Assembly: GCF_003854275.1 (NCBI RefSeq)
Contig: NZ_QTQP01000029.1
Location: forward strand, 1-64,000
Source: Burkholderia sp. Bp8963
GTDB lineage: Bacteria > Pseudomonadota > Gammaproteobacteria > Burkholderiales > Burkholderiaceae
Length of the DNA stretch: 64,000 bases
Reading direction: 5' to 3'
Translations under genes and position numbers: made by a program
Shown here: piece by piece, positions 47,424 through 55,948 of the stretch
Layout: the number at the start of each line of letters is the position of its first letter
Position numbering within the stretch: position 1 is the stretch's first letter
Notes under the pieces: generated by a model
Database searches by the model: none
The model's input: the letters and a program-made list of their open reading frames with translations, nothing else
Told to the model about the DNA's origin: nothing

Positions 47424-48371
47424 TCACCCCTGCTGAACGTGCTGTACGCGTTGGGCGCGCGCGGCGAGGCGCGGCCGCGTGCGCTCGAGCGGGCCGAGCC
47501 GGCCGAACAGGCCGTCCGCGATGCCGAACAGGATGCCCGCGAGCTTCGCGCGCTTGTCGCGCTCGACGAGCGCGATCTGCACGATCTGCCACAGCGTCAG
47601 CAGGTTCGGCACGATCGCCACCGGAAAGCGCAACCCGTACTGCATGCCGAGCTGTACCGCATTGCGCGCGCTGTAATAGCGCCGTTGCCACGGATGATTC
47701 ATCGACGTCATTTCGAAAGGGCCGAACGCATGGCGTTGCTTTGCGCCGATCCGGTGCGGCAGCACCAGCGACGGCACGACATAGAGCGGCACGTTGCGCG
47801 CGAGCGCGCGGAAGCTGTATTCGGTGTCGACGTGATCGATGAACAGCGTCTCGTCGAAACAGCCGAGCACGTCGAACGCGGCGCGCGACACGACGCAGCC
47901 CGACGAGATCAGGAATGCGCAGCGCTGCAGCACGGCGCCTTGCTCGATGCGCAGCCGGCGCAACATCAGGCCGTTGGTCGATAGTTCCGGCAGAAAACTG
48001 CGCGCGTTCTCGTCGAAGATGCGCGGCCCCACGAGAAACGCGCGCGGCGCGAGGCCCGCGCACACGTCACGCATCGCCGGGAAGAACGCCGCCGGAATCG
48101 ACGAATCCTGGTCGAACAGCGCGACCGCGTCGACATGCTCGCGAAACAACGCGGCGAGCCCAGCGTTGTAGGCGCCCGCAACGCCGCCGCGATTGCCGTG
48201 ATGCAACAGCGCGATGCCGTCGCGCGCGCATACGTCGCACGCACGCGGGTCCGGCTGCGGCGTGTTGTCGACGACGAGCAGCGCGTCGCACGCGTGCCGC
48301 AACGCGCCGAGCGCCGCGAGCTGCGCGTCGGTCGGGTGGTAGAGAATCACGAGCGCGCCGAGTGCCGCCAT
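47424..48371 (-). CDS. rhlC: Rhamnosyltransferase 2
   Basis: A 315-residue GT2-family glycosyltransferase: VILYHPTDAQLAAL, VVDNTPQPD, GNRGGVAGAYNAGL, LFDQDSSIP (DxD-like metal site) and CVVSRAAFDVLGCFDETLFIDHVDTEYSFRA. These match RhlC, which adds a second rhamnose to mono-rhamnolipid to give di-rhamnolipid. GGAGG precedes the ATG at 48371. It is 23 bases after the MFS gene. The long open frame continuing upstream lies within the MFS gene and is not part of it. Confidence 0.9.
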   Translation of the reverse strand: MAALGALVILYHPTDAQLAALGALRHACDALLVVDNTPQPDPRACDVCARDGIALLHHGNRGGVAGAYNAGLAALFREHVDAVALFDQDSSIPAAFFPAMRDVCAGLAPRAFLVGPRIFDENARSFLPELSTNGLMLRRLRIEQGAVLQRCAFLISSGCVVSRAAFDVLGCFDETLFIDHVDTEYSFRALARNVPLYVVPSLVLPHRIGAKQRHAFGPFEMTSMNHPWQRRYYSARNAVQLGMQYGLRFPVAIVPNLLTLWQIVQIALVERDKRAKLAGILFGIADGLFGRLGPLERTRPRLAARAQRVQHVQQG

Positions 48372-48394
48372 GTTGCCTCCGGGGAAACTGCCGT

Positions 48395-50176
48395 CTAATG
48401 ACCGAAGGACGCCGCGGCGCCCCGCTTCGGCCGCGTGAGCCACATCATCGCGGCGAGCACGACGCACGTCAGGCTCGCCATCCGGAACATGTCGCCGGTC
48501 GCCATCATGTATGCCTGCTGCATCACGATCTGGTGCAGCGTCGTCAGTTCGCGCGTGCCGTCGATGCCCATCGCGTTGAGCGTGTGCACGACGCGCTGCG
48601 TGTTCGCCGACGCGTGCGTGACCGATTGCGACACGACGTCGTAGTGACAGGTCGCGCGGTTGTCCCACAGCGTCACGCTCATCGCGGTGCCGAACGCGGC
48701 CGACAGCGTGCGCAGGAAGTTCGACAGGCTCGATGCGGCGGCCAGCTTGTCGTCGGGAATGCGCGACAGCGTCGCCGCGGTCAGCGGAATGAAGAAGCAC
48801 GGCAGCCCGATCCCCTGGATCAGCCCCGGCGTGACGATCTGTGCGAACGTCATCTTCAGCGTGAAGTGCGCGTCCCAGGCGAGCACGCCGGCAAACACGA
48901 GAAAGCCGAAGGTCGCGAGCACGCGCGCATCGAAGCGGTGCGCATGCAGCCCGACGAGGATCGAGAACACGAGCGCGAGGATGCCGAGCGGCGCAGTTGC
49001 GAGCCCCGCATGGAATGCGTTGTAGCCCATCACCGCCTGCAGCCACAGCGGGAACACCACGCCGACCACCGAGAAGCTCATCATTCCGAGCGAGATGATC
49101 AGCACGCAGAACGAAAACGTGCGATCGCCAAACAGGCTCAGCTCGACGACAGGATGCGCTTCGCCCGCCTCCCAGATCAGCAGCGACACGATGGACAGCC
49201 CCGCGACGACCGCGAGCGTGACGATCAGCGGCGAGCCGAACCAGCCTTCGTCGTGGCCGAGGTCGAGCATCGCCTGCAGCGCGCCGACGCCGATCACGAG
49301 CAGCACGATGCCCGGCACGTCGATCGGGCCGGCCGCGCCGCGCTGCGCGTCGGGCCGCAGCATCGCGGCGCAGACCGCGAACGAGAAGATGCCGATCGGC
49401 AGGTTGATCAGGAAGATCCACGGCCACGAGAAACGGTCGATGATCCAGCCGCCGACCACCGGCCCGAAGATCGGCGCGAGCAGCACCGTCATCGCCCACA
49501 GCGCGAGCGCGACCGTGCGCTTGGCCGGCGGGAACGTGCGCAGCAGGATCGTCTGCGACAGCGGCACCATCGGCCCGGAGAACAATCCCTGCAGCGCGCG
49601 GCAGACGACCAGCGCGTGCAGGTCGCGCGCGAGCCCGCACAGCAGCGACGTCAGCGTGAACAGCAGCACCGCGCCGACGAACAGCCGCCGCTCGCCGATC
49701 CGGCGCGCGAGCCAGCCGGTCAGTGGCACCGCGATCGCGGCCGCGACCGAGTACGAGCTGATCACCCACGTGCCCTGGCTGTTCGATACGCCGAGGCTGC
49801 CCGAGATCGCCGGCACTGCGACGTTCGTCACCGTCGAGTCGAGCACCTCGATGAACGTCGCGAGCGACAGCGCGAACGTTAGTAGCGCGAGCCGTGCACC
49901 GCGTACGGCCGGCGCGGCGGTAGCGGTAGCGGAGGAGGCATCACCGGAGGCATCACGGGCGGCGTCGTCGGCGTCGTCGTCGGCGGCGGCGGCGGCGGCT
50001 GTAGCGGCTGTAGCGGCTGTAGCGGCTGTAGCGGCTGTAGCGGCGGCGGCATCGGTGGCATCGGCGGCATCGGCGACACTGGCGACACTGGCGACATCAG
50101 CGACCCCGGCGACAGCGGGCAATGGCGCCTGTGCCGCGCGTTCGTCGCGTGCCGGTGCGATGGTGCTCGTGCTCAT
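48395..50176 (-). CDS. DHA2-family MFS exporter with an Ala/Thr-repeat N-terminus
   Basis: The product has 593 residues. The last 500 form a 14-TM EmrB/QacA pump (FIEVLDSTVTNVAVPAISGSLG; GWLARRIGERRLFVGAVLLF). The first 95 residues form an unusual low-complexity tail rich in Ala, Thr and Asp, partly encoded by 9-bp tandem repeats (49996-50040). It overlaps rhlB by four bases (ATGA). Together with the NodT and HlyD-type genes downstream it forms a tripartite exporter, presumably for rhamnolipids. Confidence 0.88.
   Translation of the reverse strand: MSTSTIAPARDERAAQAPLPAVAGVADVASVASVADAADATDAAAATAATAATAATAATAAAAAADDDADDAARDASGDASSATATAAPAVRGARLALLTFALSLATFIEVLDSTVTNVAVPAISGSLGVSNSQGTWVISSYSVAAAIAVPLTGWLARRIGERRLFVGAVLLFTLTSLLCGLARDLHALVVCRALQGLFSGPMVPLSQTILLRTFPPAKRTVALALWAMTVLLAPIFGPVVGGWIIDRFSWPWIFLINLPIGIFSFAVCAAMLRPDAQRGAAGPIDVPGIVLLVIGVGALQAMLDLGHDEGWFGSPLIVTLAVVAGLSIVSLLIWEAGEAHPVVELSLFGDRTFSFCVLIISLGMMSFSVVGVVFPLWLQAVMGYNAFHAGLATAPLGILALVFSILVGLHAHRFDARVLATFGFLVFAGVLAWDAHFTLKMTFAQIVTPGLIQGIGLPCFFIPLTAATLSRIPDDKLAAASSLSNFLRTLSAAFGTAMSVTLWDNRATCHYDVVSQSVTHASANTQRVVHTLNAMGIDGTRELTTLHQIVMQQAYMMATGDMFRMASLTCVVLAAMMWLTRPKRGAAASFGH
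49996..50040. repeat. 9-bp minisatellite in the MFS gene
   Basis: Five perfect head-to-tail copies of CGGCTGTAG occupy 49996-50040, flanked by degenerate 9-bp units (GGCATCGGC and GGCGACACT types, about 50048-50096). Because the unit is a multiple of three it only changes the length of the Ala/Thr tail of the exporter. Confidence 0.9.
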
Positions 50177-51477
50177 GCGTTCGCCAGCGCGACAGCGGCC
50201 CGCGCGGCCGGCATCGCCGTGCGCCCCGATGCCGGCACGAACCGCTCGATGAAATCCGCCGCGCGTTCGCAGCCGTCCGGCGCGGCCGCGATCAACGCAC
50301 GCGCGCGCTTGCCGTACACGGCGAACGCCGGCTCGTCGAGCACACGCTGCAATGCCGCGCCGAGGCGCGCGCCGTCGACCGGACCGTCGATGCGCACGCC
50401 GCAGCCGCTCGCCGCGACGCGCTGCGCGTTGTCGAACTGGTCGTGCGCGAACGGCGTGACGACCTGCGGAATGCCGGCCTCGCATGCGAGTGCCGCCGTG
50501 CCGATGCCGCCGTGATGCACGAGCGCGCGGCAGCGCGGCAGCAGCGTGCGCATCGGCACGAAACGTCGCGCCAGCAGGCGCACGAGCAGGCGGTCGGGGT
50601 CCGGCGCCACGTCGGCGGGCGTCAGCAGGATCCCGCGCGCGCCGGTCGCGTGCAGCGCCTGCGCGACCGCGCGCGCATACGCCGCGTGATCGACGAGTGT
50701 CGAACCGGCTGTGAACACGACCGGCGGCTCGCCGGTTGCGAGAAACGCGTCGAGCGCGGCATCGTCCGCGTGCTCCCCGACGTCGTTGAACAACGGAAAG
50801 CCGCTTTGCAGGTGCTGCGCCGGCCAGTCCGGCTGCGGCGGCGCGAACCAGTCCGGAAACAGGCACAGCACGCCGTCGGTCGAATGCAGCCAGCGGCCGA
50901 GCACGCGCTGCGCGGGCGGCAGCCCGAGATCCGCCCGCACCGCGTTCAGCGCGGGTCCGCATGTGCGGTCGAGCACGTGGCGCTCGATCAGCGTCATCAG
51001 CGCCGACTTGACCGGCAGCGGCCAGCGCGCGGGAATCGTCAGCCGCTTGTGCGTCGGCGGCGCATGCGCGGACAGCAGCGTCGACGGCGACACCTGCACC
51101 GACACGTACGGCGTGCCGTGCAGCTCCTGCATGAAGCGTGCGGAAAACGCCCACAGCGTGCCGACGAGCACCGTGTCGCGGTCGGTCAGCGCGCGCAGCG
51201 CGTCGTAATGCGGCCGCAGCACCGGCGCGATCACCTGCCACAGCGTGCGGAACGACGTGCGCGGATGCCAGAGCGCGGGGTTCGCCATCGCCGTGTCGTA
51301 TTCGGCGGCGGTGCCGACCGGCACGAACGCGAAGCCGCAGCGGCGCACCGCCGCCTCGAACGGCGGGTGCGTGCAGAACACGATCGTGTGGCCGCGCGCG
51401 GCGAGCGTGCGCGCGACGCCGAGCAGCGGATGCACGTCGCCCGCCGAACCGATCGCGGTCACGATCACTTTCGCCAT
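50173..51477 (-). CDS. rhlB: Rhamnosyltransferase 1, catalytic subunit
   Basis: A 434-residue GT-B enzyme of GT1 type. The N-terminal motif VIVTAIGSAGDVHPLLGVARTLAARGH and the donor-site segment HHGGIGTAALACEAGIPQVVTPFAHDQFDNA are typical of RhlB. It joins dTDP-L-rhamnose to the HAA dimer made by RhlA, giving mono-rhamnolipid. The ATG at 51477 begins MAKVIVTAIG; the open frame further upstream overlaps the methyltransferase gene and is not used. The stop overlaps the MFS start (ATGA). Confidence 0.93.
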   Translation of the reverse strand: MAKVIVTAIGSAGDVHPLLGVARTLAARGHTIVFCTHPPFEAAVRRCGFAFVPVGTAAEYDTAMANPALWHPRTSFRTLWQVIAPVLRPHYDALRALTDRDTVLVGTLWAFSARFMQELHGTPYVSVQVSPSTLLSAHAPPTHKRLTIPARWPLPVKSALMTLIERHVLDRTCGPALNAVRADLGLPPAQRVLGRWLHSTDGVLCLFPDWFAPPQPDWPAQHLQSGFPLFNDVGEHADDAALDAFLATGEPPVVFTAGSTLVDHAAYARAVAQALHATGARGILLTPADVAPDPDRLLVRLLARRFVPMRTLLPRCRALVHHGGIGTAALACEAGIPQVVTPFAHDQFDNAQRVAASGCGVRIDGPVDGARLGAALQRVLDEPAFAVYGKRARALIAAAPDGCERAADFIERFVPASGRTAMPAARAAVALANA

Positions 51478-51494
51478 CGCGTGCCTCGCGGGAA

Positions 51495-52064
51495 TCAGTA
51501 GAAACCGGGGATCAGCGCCGCCACTTCGCGGCGGTACTGCGTGTACGCCGGACCGAAATAACCGGTCAGCCAGCTTTCCTCCACACGCACCTTGTATGCG
51601 AGCGACGCGAACACGAGCAGCACGCCGAGCACGCCGCGCCATTCGCCGCCGATCAGCGCGGCTCCGACGAGCGCAAGCAGGCAGCCTGTGTAGATCGGAT
51701 GCCGAACGAGTGCGTACGGGCCGCTGCGGACGAGCTCGTGGTTTTCCTTCAGCGTGACCGACACGCTCCAGTTCGTGCCGAGGTGCAGCCGCGCCCACAC
51801 GGAGAACAGCAGGCCCGCGACGAGCAGCGCGAGCCCGCCTTGCGCCTGCAGCCCGAACGTGTGCCATGCGGGCGTGAGCGCCTGCCACGCCGGATCGGGC
51901 AGGATGATCAGCGCGCCGCCGATGATCAGCGGAATCGACTGCAGCGTGCGCGAGCGCGACGCCTCCTTGCGCACGGTCGCCTTCGCGCGCTGCGACGTGG
52001 CGATCCAGTACGCGAGCCATGCGGCCCATGGAATGACGATGGCGATGCTCTGAACGATATTCAC
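51495..52064 (-). CDS. ICMT/PEMT-type integral membrane methyltransferase inside the rhl operon
   Basis: A 189-residue protein with about five membrane segments and the SAM-binding signature ELVRSGPYALVRHPIYTG (about 113-130) of the isoprenylcysteine carboxyl methyltransferase/PEMT family, with a second family motif at RVEESWL and the C-terminal YFGPAYTQYRREVAALIPGFY. I chose the GTG at 52064; no stronger start exists. It lies between rhlA and rhlB with gaps of 58 and 17 bases. Members of this family O-methylate carboxylates, so a methyl ester on the fatty-acid carboxyl of HAA or rhamnolipid is an attractive possibility. This is inference. Confidence 0.82.
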   Translation of the reverse strand: MNIVQSIAIVIPWAAWLAYWIATSQRAKATVRKEASRSRTLQSIPLIIGGALIILPDPAWQALTPAWHTFGLQAQGGLALLVAGLLFSVWARLHLGTNWSVSVTLKENHELVRSGPYALVRHPIYTGCLLALVGAALIGGEWRGVLGVLLVFASLAYKVRVEESWLTGYFGPAYTQYRREVAALIPGFY

Positions 52065-52122
52065 GGCTGGCCTGCCTCGGGTGGTGTGGAAATCGGATGC
52101 GCGGCGCGGCGGCCGCGCGGCG

Positions 52123-53049
52123 TCACGACGACAGCGCGGGGATCGGCACGGAGATCGATGCCGGGATCGACGCAGACAGGCAGGCCGGCGCGATGCCGAG
52201 CGGCGCGCTGGCGGCGACCGGCGCGGGCTCGCAGAAGAAGCCGAGCAGTTCGTTGCGCGTGCTGTCGCGCTGTGCGCGGCCTTCGATGTCGAGGAAATGC
52301 CCGGCCGCGGGAATCGTCGCGAACTGCGCGCGCGGCACGTGCGCGGCAAGCTTGCGCACGTCGGCCGGCGTCGTGTATTCGTCGAGCGCGCCGTTGATGA
52401 ACTTGAGCTCGCAGCGGATGTTCGAGAACTCGCTGAGATAGCGCTCGGGCTGCAGCGACAGGATCTGGTCGACATGGAACGCGACCTGGTTCTGCTCGTC
52501 GCGCGGCAGGCGCGTCAGGTAGCGGTAGTTGTACAGCTTCATGATGCGCGGCAGGTAGCGGCCGACCGTGTCGTTGAGCAGTTGCGCAGCCTTCAGGTTC
52601 TCGCCGGCGGCGATGTGGTCGCGCGCGCGGGTCACGTAGTCGACCATCGCGTCGTTGAGGAACGGCGAGAACGAGCAGATCGCCGCGCGCCGCACGCTCG
52701 GGCAGCCGCGCGCGAGCGCGAACAGCGAAGCGACGCCGCCCCACGACACCGACACGAGGTATTCGGGCGCGAACCGATCGGCGAGATGCTGCAGGATCGC
52801 GACCTCGTCGTCCTTCGTCAGCACCGCGCAGCGCGGGTTGTGCTGGCGCGACTGCCCGGCGTACGGCAGGTCGAAGCAGATCGAGTTCAGCCGTTCGCCG
52901 AGATACTGGACGGTCTGCCCGAACGACGCGGTCGTCGCGAGCGCACCGTTGACGAGGATCGCCGTGTCGAACGCCGGGTCGAACACGTTCCGTTCGACGT
53001 AAATCTTCAGACCATTCGGCAGCGGGACCACGTGTTTTTCGGTCAGCAT
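52123..53049 (-). CDS. rhlA: 3-(3-hydroxyalkanoyloxy)alkanoate synthase
   Basis: A 308-residue alpha/beta-hydrolase-fold enzyme that dimerises 3-hydroxyacyl-ACP into HAA, the lipid part of rhamnolipids. The nucleophile elbow is VSVSWGG, and the catalytic His is likely in AAGHFLDIEG. The start MLTEKHVVPLPNG at 53049 has GGGAG six bases upstream. A C-terminal tail of about 30 residues rich in Ala, Pro and Ser is longer than in Pseudomonas RhlA. It is the first gene of the operon. Confidence 0.93.
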   Translation of the reverse strand: MLTEKHVVPLPNGLKIYVERNVFDPAFDTAILVNGALATTASFGQTVQYLGERLNSICFDLPYAGQSRQHNPRCAVLTKDDEVAILQHLADRFAPEYLVSVSWGGVASLFALARGCPSVRRAAICSFSPFLNDAMVDYVTRARDHIAAGENLKAAQLLNDTVGRYLPRIMKLYNYRYLTRLPRDEQNQVAFHVDQILSLQPERYLSEFSNIRCELKFINGALDEYTTPADVRKLAAHVPRAQFATIPAAGHFLDIEGRAQRDSTRNELLGFFCEPAPVAASAPLGIAPACLSASIPASISVPIPALSS

Positions 53050-53226
53050 GTCGTTCTCCCGGTGGATGCGGCGTTTCGGCGTCGGCTCACGTTGGTGGCG
53101 CTGCACGGTCGCGCGCGGGCGTGCAACGGCAACACGCCGGCCGGTGGCGCAACCCCGCTCGCGTCCGCAGCCGGCACATCGCCGCGCATTTCGGCGGCGT
53201 CGATTGATTCCTCGTAGTGCGGCGCA

Positions 53227-53256
53227 ATACTAATACGACGAATATTCATCGCTCAA
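53227..53256 (-). promoter_or_regulatory. Candidate rhlA promoter
   Basis: On the minus strand TTGAGC (53251-53256) and TAGTAT (53227-53232) are 18 bases apart, giving a leader of about 170 bases before rhlA. This is the best sigma-70-like pair I could find. Confidence 0.35.
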
Positions 53257-53764
53257 GCCGTCTCAAAGATCCCCTCTACTCGAACGGGAATTACGCCGGA
53301 TTCAAATTTTTTCAGCATTTTTTATGGTAGGCAGAATTCACTTTGCTTCCGCATCAATCGTTTGCGATGACTGGCTCGATGCATATCGAGTTCGACAAAA
53401 CAACATATGATATCAATGCCTTAACGCGTTTAAATCGCACCACGCCTTCACATTTTCCACATCATTTCAGGCATTCGGATACGTCGATTTTTCTTGCGGC
53501 GCAGCGAAATTCAAACATCTCCACATTCTTTCACCCGGAAAGACATTTAAAATCGACAGCCATCCGTTGATTACGTCGATCACTCTTGAATTCGTTTTAA
53601 ACAAACTTCAATTTATTTAACCTTCTTACAGTCCTGTTTTCCGCATCCGCACATCACGCGATTCACGGGTAGCCGTCGATGCTCGCGCAGCCTGACGACC
53701 GCCCTGCTTCGCATCGTTTCCACCCGCTCGGTCGCCGCATCTGTCGTCTGACCCCGGTTTTTTG
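53257..53764. other. AT-rich spacer between rhlA and betI
   Basis: About 380 bases (53260-53640) are strikingly AT-rich compared with the rest of the window. A plus-strand frame of 75 codons at 53343-53570 is open but has no ribosome site and an odd composition (many His, Ser, Thr), so I do not call it a gene. The region probably holds regulatory sites for rhl transcription. Confidence 0.5.
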
Positions 53765-53781
53765 TTGATTGAACGATCAAT
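53765..53781. promoter_or_regulatory. Probable BetI operator
   Basis: TTGATTGAACGATCAAT is an imperfect palindrome resembling the known BetI box (TTGATTGnACGnTCAAT type), with the core TTGAT and ATCAA arms. It lies 59 bases before the betI start, where autorepression relieved by choline is expected. Confidence 0.7.
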
Positions 53782-53839
53782 AAAAAACCGCTAAGCTCTC
53801 GACTTCCATCCATCAGCCGTCCGGGCACAGGGAGTCGCG

Positions 53840-54424
53840 ATGCCGAAAGTCGGAATGCGGGAAGTCCGCCGTGCGCAGTTGATCGACGCGACGCTGCGCT
53901 CGATCGACGAAGCCGGCCTGCCCGGCACGACGCTCGCGTCGGTCGCGCAGCGCGCGAATATCTCGACGGGCATCGTCAGTCACTACTTCGGCGACAAGGA
54001 CGGCCTGCTCGAAGCGACGATGCGGCACGTGCTGCGCGATCTGTGGTCGGCCACCACCCGCCGCCGCATCGCCGCGCGCAAGGATCCGCGCGCCAGGCTG
54101 CGCGCGATCGTCGCCGCGAACTTCGACGATTCGCAGATCAGCGCGCCCGTGATGAAGACATGGCTCGCATTCTGGTCGCAGAGCATGCACGAGCCGACAC
54201 TGCGGCGCCTGCAGCACGTGAACACGCGGCGCCTCTATTCGAACCTGTGCGCCGAGTTCGCGAAGGCGCTGCCGCGCACGAAAGCGCGCGAAGCGGCGAG
54301 CGGCCTCGCCGCACTGATCGACGGCCTGTGGCTGCGCGGCGCGCTCGCCGGCGGCCCGTTCGACACCCGGGCCGCGCTGCGGCTCGCCCACGATTACATC
54401 GATCTGCTGCTCGCGTCGGCGTGA
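53840..54424 (+). CDS. betI: Choline-responsive TetR-family repressor
   Basis: A 194-residue TetR protein opening with [22 protein letters not shown], then [24 protein letters not shown] as the HTH. These are near-diagnostic of BetI. It represses the bet genes in the absence of choline. GGGAG lies seven bases before the ATG at 53840. A probable operator is located in its own promoter. It is the first gene of betIBA, 32 bases before betB. Confidence 0.93.
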   Translation: MPKVGMREVRRAQLIDATLRSIDEAGLPGTTLASVAQRANISTGIVSHYFGDKDGLLEATMRHVLRDLWSATTRRRIAARKDPRARLRAIVAANFDDSQISAPVMKTWLAFWSQSMHEPTLRRLQHVNTRRLYSNLCAEFAKALPRTKAREAASGLAALIDGLWLRGALAGGPFDTRAALRLAHDYIDLLLASA

Positions 54425-54456
54425 CGCGGCGCATGGTCGCCACCCAGGAGATCTTC

Positions 54457-55926
54457 ATGTCCGTATACGGTTTGCAGCGCCTCTACATCGGCGGCGGCTA
54501 TGTCGACGCCACGAGCGGCAAGACTTTCGACACCTTCGATCCGGCCACCGGCGAACTGCTCGCGCAGGTGCAGCAGGCGAGCGCCGCCGACGTCGACCGC
54601 GCGGTCGCGTCCGCACGCGAAGGCCAGCGTGAATGGGCGGCGCTGACCGCGATGCAGCGCTCGCGCATCCTGCGCCGCGCGGTCGAGCTGCTGCGCGAGC
54701 GCAACGACGAACTCGCCGCGATCGAGACGCGCGACACCGGCAAGCCGATCGCCGAGACGCTCGCGGTCGACATCGTCACCGGTGCGGACGTGATCGAGTA
54801 CTACGCGGGCCTCGCGACCGCGATCGAAGGGCTGCAGGTGCCGCTGCGCGCCGAGTCGTTCGTCTATACGCGCCGCGAGCCGCTCGGCGTGTGCGCGGGC
54901 ATCGGCGCATGGAACTACCCGATCCAGATCGCGTGCTGGAAGACGGCCCCCGCGCTCGCGGCCGGCAACGCGATGGTGTTCAAGCCGAGCGAAGTCACGC
55001 CGCTGACGGCGCTGAAGCTCGCGGAGATCTACACGGAAGCCGGCGTGCCGGCCGGCGTGTTCAACGTCGTGCAGGGAGACGGCTCGGTCGGTGCGCTGCT
55101 GTCGGGCCATCCGGACATCGCGAAGGTGTCGTTCACCGGCGGCGTCGAGACCGGCAAGAAGGTGATGTCGCTCGCGGGCGCGTCGTCGCTGAAGGAAGTG
55201 ACGATGGAGCTCGGCGGCAAGTCGCCGCTGATCGTGTTCGACGATGCCGATCTCGACCGCGCCGCCGACATCGCGGTCACCGCCAACTTCTTCAGCTCGG
55301 GCCAGGTCTGCACGAACGGCACGCGCGTGTTCGTGCACCGCTCGATCAAGGACGCATTCACGCAGCGCGTGCTCGAGCGCGTGAAGCGCATCCGCGTCGG
55401 CAAGCCGACCGATGCCGATACCAACTTCGGCCCGCTCGTGTCCGCCGCGCAGCTCGACAAGGTGCTCGGCTTCATCGACAGCGGCAAGGCCGAAGGCGCG
55501 AAGCTGCTCGCGGGCGGCACGCGCCTGACCGACGGCCACTTCGCGAACGGCCAGTACGTCGCGCCGACCGTGTTTGGCGACTGCTGCGACGACATGAAGA
55601 TCGTCCGCGAGGAAATCTTCGGGCCCGTGATGAGCATCCTCGAATTCGAATCGGAGGACGAAGTAATCGCCCGTGCGAACGACACGCACTACGGGCTCGC
55701 GGCCGGCGTCGTGACCGAGAACCTGTCGCGCGCGCACCGCGCGATCCACCGCCTCGAAGCGGGCATCTGCTGGATTAACACGTGGGGCGAATCGCCGGCC
55801 GAAATGCCGGTTGGCGGATACAAGCAATCCGGTGTCGGACGCGAGAACGGCATCACGACGCTCGAGCACTACACTCGGATCAAGTCGGTGCAGGTCGAGC
55901 TCGGCCGCTACAACCCGGTGTTTTGA
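54457..55926 (+). CDS. betB: Betaine aldehyde dehydrogenase
   Basis: A 489-residue ALDH-superfamily enzyme oxidising betaine aldehyde to glycine betaine with NAD(P)+. It has the cofactor region [20 protein letters not shown], the general-base motif [10 protein letters not shown], and the nucleophile segment [13 protein letters not shown]. The ATG at 54457 ([13 protein letters not shown]) has CAGGAG upstream and gives the standard BetB length. It is 22 bases before betA. Confidence 0.95.
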   Translation: MSVYGLQRLYIGGGYVDATSGKTFDTFDPATGELLAQVQQASAADVDRAVASAREGQREWAALTAMQRSRILRRAVELLRERNDELAAIETRDTGKPIAETLAVDIVTGADVIEYYAGLATAIEGLQVPLRAESFVYTRREPLGVCAGIGAWNYPIQIACWKTAPALAAGNAMVFKPSEVTPLTALKLAEIYTEAGVPAGVFNVVQGDGSVGALLSGHPDIAKVSFTGGVETGKKVMSLAGASSLKEVTMELGGKSPLIVFDDADLDRAADIAVTANFFSSGQVCTNGTRVFVHRSIKDAFTQRVLERVKRIRVGKPTDADTNFGPLVSAAQLDKVLGFIDSGKAEGAKLLAGGTRLTDGHFANGQYVAPTVFGDCCDDMKIVREEIFGPVMSILEFESEDEVIARANDTHYGLAAGVVTENLSRAHRAIHRLEAGICWINTWGESPAEMPVGGYKQSGVGRENGITTLEHYTRIKSVQVELGRYNPVF

Positions 55927-55948
55927 GTCCTAAAGGAGATCAACCGTC

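Noticed and set aside
49930-50110. Repeat tract as a CRISPR-like array
   Set aside because: Units are 9 bp without spacers and lie within the coding frame of the MFS gene, so it is a minisatellite.
53343-53570. 75-codon plus-strand frame in the AT-rich spacer
   Set aside because: No ribosome site, atypical composition and no recognisable motif; long open frames by chance are less expected in AT-rich DNA, but evidence for a gene is lacking.
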